DNA of 64,000 nt. It comes from Solanum dulcamara. Taxonomy: Eukaryota; Streptophyta; Magnoliopsida; Solanales; Solanaceae. A model generated the notes under the pieces. It was not told the DNA's origin, did not search any database, and saw only the letters and a program-made list of their open reading frames with translations. Every line of letters begins with the position of its first letter. The stretch's first letter is position 1. The position numbers and the translations under genes were made by a program. Location: the NCBI RefSeq assembly GCF_947179165.1, contig NC_077242.1:39874097-39938096 (forward strand), in the 5' to 3' direction. Shown here one piece after another: positions 56,721 through 64,000 of the stretch.

Positions 56721-58540
56721 ATAAATATATATATATATATATATATATATTGATATAATGTAGCCAAAAAAGTATGAATTAGTACATAGAATGCAATAAG
56801 TACATTAGAAGTATGCATGAAAAATAAAAATAGAATACAATCAACATGAATCATGGGATGCAAGATCGATATCTTTAAAATATGAGTAAAACCATGAAAA
56901 CTGTTAAAACATTTTTTATCTCATTTGAAAATACATCCATATATCATAATTATCATAAGAACTCATAACCTACTTTAACTGGTGTGGGATAGGTCCTTTA
57001 AGCAACATATAAGACCATGCGAGCTAATACTTGGAATCTGATGACTCCCACATCGAGACAGATGAGTCTACCTTACCAGGGCATACTCTATTAAGTAACT
57101 CTTTTAATGTTACTATGTCGATCCACTAGCTTCGCCATATTGGCATCTTTGAACCTACTCAGGCAAAGTAGTTTGGAACTAAAGTTTTCTACTAGAATTC
57201 CCTTGGGTAGCTATAATAGCATATCGGACTGAACTCGACCGAAAATTCCTCTCGGTGCTTGGTCATTATTCCAATGAAAATTTTATGAAAACATAATCAA
57301 TAACATCATAAGGAAAGATAATAATAGTATCAACCCATATTTATAAGGATAACATAAGAGTAGCTCATCTATCATCATCATATTAAAATTATAAGAATAG
57401 CCCATGTATCATGTGATTCATCTAATGTGGATGTAGATCTTCCATCATTACAAATTCTTGTTCATAAAACATCTTTATGTTCTTATTTCACCCTATCATT
57501 AACATGCTTAAAACATCATAGAATTATCATTGAAGACTTTTAATAAATCATTCATAAACCATAAAGATCATTCAGTAAAGTTTTCATTAAATATAACTTG
57601 AAAATCATGATCATAAGTGATAAATCATATTTAAAACTAGAAGATACCATAGATAATTGAAATTCATCTTAAAATCATTCAACATGATGTGAAGTATGCA
57701 TAAGAAGGCTAATAGCATTGAAATATATCATAATTAAGAAGACCCAATGCAAATAATGAAAGTAGAACTTTCTGATGAACAAATAATAAGGTAATTTGAG
57801 AGAAAACATTGGGATTCCATGGGTGAATGGTACCCGTAGATGAAGTCCCACAAACTTTGACTTTTAGGAGCGTAGAGTGAAGAGAATTGAATCTTGACGT
57901 TTAAGAAATCCTTTAAAATTCCATAGAGAGGAAGAAGACTCTTAAGAAGAACCTTGGGGGAGAATATTTTGAGATTTGGATCTTAATGAAAGAATAAGAG
58001 GGTTATGGGCACTTAGGTTAGTTAATAGGTAAGAATATAATCCCAAAAATCATCCATATTCATTAATGAAATATAGGAAATGACCAAAATACCCCTACTT
58101 ATAAACTGAATCCAAGACCTAGGATGGACCCTTACCACGTCCTGTGAAGGTTATTACGGACTATACTGGGGGTCGTGGTGATGGAATTAACTTTTGAAAA
58201 GGGGACTTAGCAAGGGGGTGCCCACCACGTTCCGTGAAGGGAAATATGTCCCATGGTGGTCTTGCGTGATGGAAGACTGAACAAGGGTCTTAGGAGGGTT
58301 TCCACCACAGAGGGAAACACGGCTCGGGGTGCTCACCACAGACCATGGTCCCTATCATGGACCATTTCATGCAAAGTCTTAGTTTCAGTACATTAACCAC
58401 GGTGCCACACCATGGGACATAGTGAGGAATACAGATCATGATGGCCTTCGTGGTCATTATCTAGTACGAAAAAAGCTGAGTTTTGTAGGAAATCTTCTTT
58501 TGATCTCGCTTTATGACTTTCGTACTTATGAGGTCTTACA
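56217..58540 (-). repeat. Inverted complete alpha LTR of element I
   Basis: 2324 bp. The minus strand reads TGTAAGACCTCAT ... to a TAGGTAGTGACA end at 56217. It is the reference copy for alpha: its 5' half matches 35180-36240, its 3' half matches 17474-18280 and 44623-45299. CCACGG/CCATGGTGG words cluster at 58130-58450. It contains an AT/AAT microsatellite (56650-56755). Confidence 0.83.
56650..56755. repeat. AAT and AT microsatellite in LTR of I
   Basis: An (AAT)n-like tract at 56655-56695 is followed by two long (AT)n runs separated by AATAA. It is likely a slippage hotspot. The 86-residue antisense frame across it is an artefact. Confidence 0.92.
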
Positions 58541-58603
58541 GCTATACACTCTACTCTACTCATAGTCATACCTCATTCGAGGACGAATGTTCCTAAAGGG
58601 AAA
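58541..58603 (+). other. 3' tail and polypurine tract of element J
   Basis: CATTCGAGGACGAATGTTCC followed by TAAAGGGAAA is the standard chromovirus end before the 3' LTR. The rest of J upstream is gone, because the inverted LTR of I abuts at 58540. Confidence 0.65.
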
Positions 58604-59171
58604 TATTATAATATCTTGGGCATTTGAAGGTTTGAATATGTTATAATAAGGTTTAGAATTTCAAAAATGGTCTCGGTGAATTTTTAAGACACCTATTTTG
58701 AAAGATAAATATTTCTATGAACTTGCATTTTCAGAAGGGTGCACGATAGGTCCACGTCCCAAACTTGTTTTTCTATAGTAGAAATTTTCCCCAAGTCAAA
58801 AATATAGCAAAAATCTGATTCGCTCCAAATTGGACTATCAGGGAACAAGTTTGTGTCGCGTACTTGGGTTGGGTTTTCTATCCGAATTCAAGATTTTAAG
58901 TAGGCACACCTTAGATATTTTCCTAACTATTAGTTAATCAACCCCGACTCTTTTAGGACATAATTCGGCTATACAAATTAACCTAAATCTCTAATTTTAT
59001 TCATTCTACCACAGTTCACCTAGTCAAGTAATTCTCTCTCTATAAAAGACCCGAAGAAAAACTCCATAGAAGATTCTCATGGAATTCTCTCCATCTCTCC
59101 ATCAAAAAATCCCTAATTCTTAAAGTTTATTTGTTCTTCTCACCCAAGGTGTGTAGGTATTTCACCCTACG
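58604..59171 (+). repeat. LTR of element J, first part
   Basis: Starts TATTATAATATCTTGGG (a decayed TG start). It carries a CACCCAAGGTGTGT donor-like site at about 59141-59153. It is interrupted at 59171 by the inverted solo LTR and resumes at 61657. Confidence 0.7.
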
Positions 59172-61656
59172 TGTCATGACCCGAATTCGGGCTATGCTGG
59201 CCCCTACTATAAACCCGAGAAGGCAAGGCAAACCTAAGTCTAATGGAAATCAAATGGAAAAACAATATAAAAAAAAGTCGGGATAGGGTATAGATATGTA
59301 AATACGATACAAAATATATAAAAGGCTTGATCGAAACCAAAACAAATGACGAACTGACACTAGACAAAACTCCGGACCTGGTGTCACCTATACAGGAACT
59401 ACTAAGTATAAAAGCTGACAATGTAAAAATATACAATATAGATCTAACTATCCAAAAGTACAAGTGTAAGTCATTACAAAAGAGGGAAAGTAGTAAGACT
59501 CTAAATGTCGGGAGCTTACCACAATCCAAATCCGGCACCGCTAAGGATCATCAGGTGCGCACTGAGGGTGGCTCGAACTGGAAGCTATATAAAAAAGATG
59601 CAGAAGTGCAGTATGAATACCAAATCAAGGGTTACTCAGTAGGCATCATAAGCTGACCGAACTCAGAAAGATTAAATATATAATACGCAGTACGATGTTA
59701 ATAATAACAATAAGAGAGGAGCATAAACTACAGATACGGGAAAAAAGGTTACTAGAATGATCATACAAAAATCAAGTAAGTCAAACCAATCATGTAATCA
59801 CATCTATAATCTCAACTAATAAAATACAAAGAGAATGCTTAATTGTAACTCAAAGTTAAGGCTCAATAACCTCCAAGAGTACCACGAAGTGCCCGGAACG
59901 GCCCTCGAGCTCATCAAATAATGGGGTGCCTAGAATCATACCTCGAGCTCATTAGCATCATAATAATAACTTGGAATATGTATCGACGGGCCGCTCTAAT
60001 TCACACCTCGAGCTTATCAAATAAAATAAAGTGTTGCCCGAAGTCACTAAAAGGGCCGCCCAGAATCATACCTCGATCTCATCAACTATGAATTTCCATA
60101 AATAATATATCACCGATTTTTCCATAAATCACTCCTATCCATACCTGATCTTATAGATACACATATAATTCTATGGCTTAAAGTGGTATTATAATCTTTT
60201 ACTATTTCTTTTATATAGGGCTTTTAACACCAGTGAGGTAATTAAGGCAATTAGTATGTCAAAAATCATATGACACTCACCTGAGACTCTGATGTACTCA
60301 AAGCACGGCTTCGGGTTCAATATTTCAATATCATAAGCAACCAAGGAAAAGTCATAAGCCAAGAATCATATCAAGTGATCAACGATACCCATATTTCTAT
60401 AATTAAAAATGAAACTAAAATTGAGTAAAAATTTGACATTGGGACCCATGCACAAAGTTAAAAAACCAACTCCATCACACGGTCCCAAATAACTCAAGGA
60501 ACGTTTTCCTTAAAAATGGGCACATTCACAACTCCAGCAAATTCAAGCCCTAGAATAGTTCAAAATTACAAGAAAAAATGAAATTTATGTGAAACTTACA
60601 AAGTTTTTAGGATGAGAAAGAGTTCAGGAATGTTCCCACAAAAATACTCAATGCACCGGAATGAGAATCATCGAAAATGGTCAAGATTTGCTCCTAAAAA
60701 TATGTTTTGATATGTTGGAAATAAGGAGAAAAGGGCTGGTAATGGATCTTAAAAGCCCTCACTGCCAGGCCCCCCATTGGCCTTCGCGAACATAGAGATC
60801 AACAAGCTTACTATACGTAAACACGGAGGCTTGTCAGCAAATGCAGAAAACAATGAATTAAATCTCCACAAATGCGGCTTGAGTCCCGTGAACGCAGAGA
60901 ACAAAGAGTTTCGCCTCTGCGAATACGACTAGGGGCCCACGAACGCAGAAAGTAAATTTTAATTGCACTAGCAGCTATGCTGGTGCATTTTCACTAAGAA
61001 AACAAGTCCCTCAACAGGGCTAGGAACTCGTTCAGAATCCCGTTGACGCAAATGAACTATGCTACACAACTAGAAATGGAATTTCAGACTCAACAGAATT
61101 AACTAATTTCCTAATGGAGGTCATTTCGACAGAATGTTTACCCAAGTCAAAGATTTCAAAGAAAACACTTAAAATGCATAAATGACTAAAAACATATTTT
61201 GATCACCTTAGGACCCAAACCAAAGGTTGTTCTAGACCAAACATGGCATTCCGAAACTAACCAACCTGACAGAATTTTCAGCCAAACGTGTTTACTTAAA
61301 ATGTTAACTAATGTCAACCCTTGGCCAAAATTTTAGGTTAAAATGGAAAAACCACCTAAACTCAAAACGAAGACTCCAAAGCCAAAAGTACCTTCCTTAT
61401 AGACTAAAATGGACCTTTCGGAGCTGATGGAATCGTCAAAATTCTCATACAATGCTCGAATCTATGGATGTTGACTAAAGTCAACTCTTTCAAACCTTAA
61501 ACCTCAAAGATGGAAAAACTACCTCAAAACTCAACCGTACATTTTGGGAAGCATACCATCCATCCCAACATCACATATGAGTTGTAAAGAATCTACGGGA
61601 AGTGGTAAAATTGTAAAAACACACAAAAGCATGAACATACCTTGGAGGTCATTACA
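59172..61656 (-). repeat. Inverted solo LTR of another chromovirus family
   Basis: The minus strand runs TGTAATGACC (61656) to ATTCGGGTCATGACA (59172), 2485 bp with TG...CA ends and no interior. A repeated CCTCGAGCTCATCA block, with GGGCCGCC and CCCGAA spacers, lies at 59885-60090. A GCGAAC/AACGCAGA block lies at 60775-60960. Flanking 5-mers CTACG and CTAAA match at only three positions, so a target duplication is doubtful. It was probably formed by LTR-LTR recombination. Confidence 0.72.
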
Positions 61657-63175
61657 CTAAAGTACTTTCACTCATGGTGCCCAACAAATTCTCTACTTTT
61701 TAATCAATTAAAGTATGTATTTTTATGGGTTTTATGATCTCTATTTCAATTGCATGAATTATGATTCTAATTATGATTTTTAATCTATTTTTATATAAAT
61801 TAAGGATTTATTTCATGGAATTGTAGAATTGTTTTATGAATTTTCTCACAATGATCTTTAGGGTTTATGATATGGACTATGGGTATTTTCCATTATACTT
61901 CCTCTTGATATTATTTTCATGAATTATGTATGGATTGATATAAAGTATATAATAATAAATGTTTTCAATCCAATTTCATGACTTCCAAGTTAATGGATCA
62001 TGTATTAATGTTTCTACCCTAATTTCAAGTATACTCTACGATCATAAATTTCAAGTATGCAAGCAAAATTTTTAAATGATAGTGACTTATGACCCTAGTG
62101 ATGTTTCCATGAAAAGTATTTATAATGATGGAAAGCCTACGCCAACATTACATGAATAACATGATAATGAACTATTCCTATGAATAAGTTTATGAAGTAT
62201 GATTATGAAAGGATTATGATGTATGACAAGCATGATTTATGATTATGATATGATATGTATTCGATGAGATGTTGACTTAGCACCGAGAGGATTTGGAACT
62301 AGGGGCTCACCCTAAGACTTAGTAGCACCCTCTAGTCTCTTAAACTAAGTTGCCACCACAAGTTTTCTAATATGTCTAAGATAGAGGATCCACATATAGT
62401 CCTTAATGATTATAATATTGGATGGAGTCTACCTTGGCAAGTAGCCTCCCCCTTCTTGTCGTTGGTATAATTAGATTTCATGTAATAGCTCGCATGTTCT
62501 TATTGTCTGTTATGGTTATCTCCTGCATATGTATGTCCCTTATGATATTTTACAAGACTACTCATAACCTTTACTTTTATATGATTCTCTTATGGTGTAA
62601 TGCATATTGACCTTTCTTATGCCTACTTATGGTTTCACTAATTCTGTTATCATGCTATTTGCAATGGTCATTTTCACAACATGGTTTTATTATGCATGGC
62701 ATTGCCTACATATTTAGTACATTCAAACATTCTAACACATACTTCATTGCCTACATTATATAACAATATAGGGACAGATGCTCCATCCTATTCTTGTGGC
62801 TAGTCGGTGATCTATTTGAAGAGTTCGTTGTCAGTCCTCATGCTTCGAGAGAAAATCGAGTTATTCTTTGTTTTATTGTCATTTTTTAGACTATGATGAT
62901 GTTTAAGGACTATTCTATGTCATGTTATTATTTTCTCTGATGGTGATCTAGGAACATATCCTAGTCCCCGCCTATGTAGTCATATAGAGGCATGTTGGGC
63001 ATATATTTAAGGAGTCTATGTTGTCTTGATTCACTTTAGTTATGCTATGCCTTCTTGAACTTTTATGAGTGTCCGCTTATTTGTCACCTTATGTATTCTT
63101 ATGATATCCTTAGAGGCTTGGTTGGTATTTCTTTTTGAATCTTAATCGCCGTGTCACATCTAGGCCCTAGTGGCA
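61657..63175 (+). repeat. LTR of element J, second part
   Basis: It continues the J LTR (ACTCATGGTGCCCAAC matches the CCCATGG leader zone of alpha and beta). Recognisable order: ATAGTGACTTATGACCCTAG (62080), GGATGGAGTCTACCTTGGCAAG (62420), TAGTACATTCAAA (62718), CAGTCCTCATGC (62831), GAGGCTTGGTTGG (63112), CACATCTAGGCCCTAG (63156). The terminal CA is not clear, and no primer site follows, so it is a 3' LTR or truncated. Confidence 0.7.
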
Positions 63176-63261
63176 GGTGCATTACATTGTCCAAATGACA
63201 TGCGCTTGAAAGTAAAACTGCCATAGATACATGTAAATGTGGTTTTCTCTTAATCCTACGA
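63176..63261. other. Short unassigned junction sequence
   Basis: About 85 bp between the end of LTR J and the inverted pol fragment. No motif or repeat from elsewhere in the window was recognised. Confidence 0.4.
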
Positions 63262-64000
63262 TGCTATAGAAATCTAATTATCGCTACAATACCCATTCAG
63301 AAGGCAATACCAACCTTTACTTGCTAGTTTGTCTAGCTTGTGGCCTTTCAAGGTCCACTTGTTGAGTTTTTGGTAGTCCATCCATACTCTCCATCCTATG
63401 ACTGGCTTTAATGGAACTAACTCATTTATATAATTAGAAATAACGGTCATACCTCCCTTTTTGGGGACACACTGGATAGGCTGACCCAATTTCTATCGAA
63501 GATCGAATATATCATACATACATCAAGCTATTTGATAATCTCATTTTTCACCACCTATGGTATAGGTGGGTTCAGTCTCTGCTGAAGCTCAATGTTAGGG
63601 ATGCAATCCTCTTCCAACTGAATTTTATGAGGGTAGATGTCATGTTGTATACCTATGATATCAGCAATGGTCCATCTAATTGATTTCTTGTACCTCTAGA
63701 AGACCACGACAAGGGCTCTAACCTGCTCGTTATTCAAATTTGTAGTAACAATGATAGGAAAAATGTTACTGTCAACCAAAAACACATACCTTTTATGAAA
63801 TGACAACTCCTTTAGCTCAAGTATAGGCAGCTACTTAATGGATTATTTGGCAGGAGGAGTTGGCCTATTCTTCATATCAAGGTCTAGCCTTTTAGGGATG
63901 TAAGGTTGTGATCCCATACTATAAAACATTTAAAGTCTTATAGTACTCCTCTAAGACATCACCTTGGAAGTTCATGATTACAACAGTCAAGGTCTCAATA
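63262..64000 (-). pseudogene. Inverted Athila-like pol fragment K (protease-RT linker and RT start)
   Basis: The minus strand runs in from the window edge: RPTPPAK*SIK-like linker with LELKELSFHKRYVFLVD (about 63870-63770), YPHKIQLEEDCIPNIELQQR (about 63630-63570), PKKGGMTVISNYINELVPLK and GWRVWMDYQKLNKWTLKGH. It ends with GWYCLLNGYCSDN at 63274. These match C at 24400-25020, so K is an Athila-type RT fragment cut before its catalytic FMDD. Stops occur in the linker. The gag side lies outside the window. Confidence 0.85.

Noticed and set aside
56603..56863. 86-residue frame rich in Tyr and Ile
   Set aside because: It translates the AT/AAT microsatellite.
59167..61661. Perfect target-site duplication for the solo LTR
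   Set aside because: CTACG and CTAAA share only three bases, so I do not claim it.

Overview
The window looks like gene-poor, retrotransposon-packed plant heterochromatin. The element families (Tekay/Del-like chromoviruses with LTRs over 2 kb, Athila-like elements, a very long-LTR non-autonomous family) and the LTR sequence style suggest a Solanaceae genome such as Solanum or Capsicum. That is inference from memory, without a search. I recognise no intact host protein-coding gene and no tRNA gene. Apart from a few short unassigned stretches, everything reads as nested, decayed LTR retrotransposons. The short open frames that look intact are antisense, intergenic or repeat-encoded shadows.

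Layout. 1-17473: non-autonomous element A (+), with 3.8 kb LTRs and a non-coding interior holding a 5S rRNA-derived segment. A complete related element B (-, 6435-14766) is nested in its 3' LTR. 17474-36240: chromovirus D (+), made of a 5' LTR remnant fused to reverse transcriptase, integrase, and the first half of a 3' LTR. D is split by C (19497-33316), a 13.8 kb Athila-like element with gag, protease, RT/RNase H, integrase and a third, env-position ORF. 36241-44622: chromovirus E (+), the most complete coding copy (gag, CCHC knuckle, protease, RT, RNase H, integrase, chromodomain-like tail). 44623-47144: F, a second LTR remnant with gag and protease. 47145-51205: G, a second Athila-like element reduced to LTR, gag and protease. 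51206-52030: an inverted LTR fragment. 52036-56098: another chromovirus 3' half and its LTR. 56104-58540: inverted LTR with leader (I). 58541-63175: LTR of J, interrupted by an inverted solo LTR (59172-61656). 63262-64000: antisense Athila-like pol fragment (K).

How the parts relate. Two chromovirus LTR subfamilies occur. LTR-alpha (D, F, I) carries clusters of CCACGG/CCGTGG motifs. LTR-beta (E, the 53987 copy, the 51206 fragment) carries GAGTCGTA/TACGACTC motifs. Remarkably, the two Athila-like elements carry the same two vocabularies (C resembles alpha, G resembles beta). Non-coding A and B share the initiator-tRNA-Met primer site, and a leader of about 70 bp just after it, with coding elements E, F and I. 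This suggests they were mobilised by such chromoviruses.

All similarity statements are by-eye comparisons within the window. Family names rest on remembered domain motifs.
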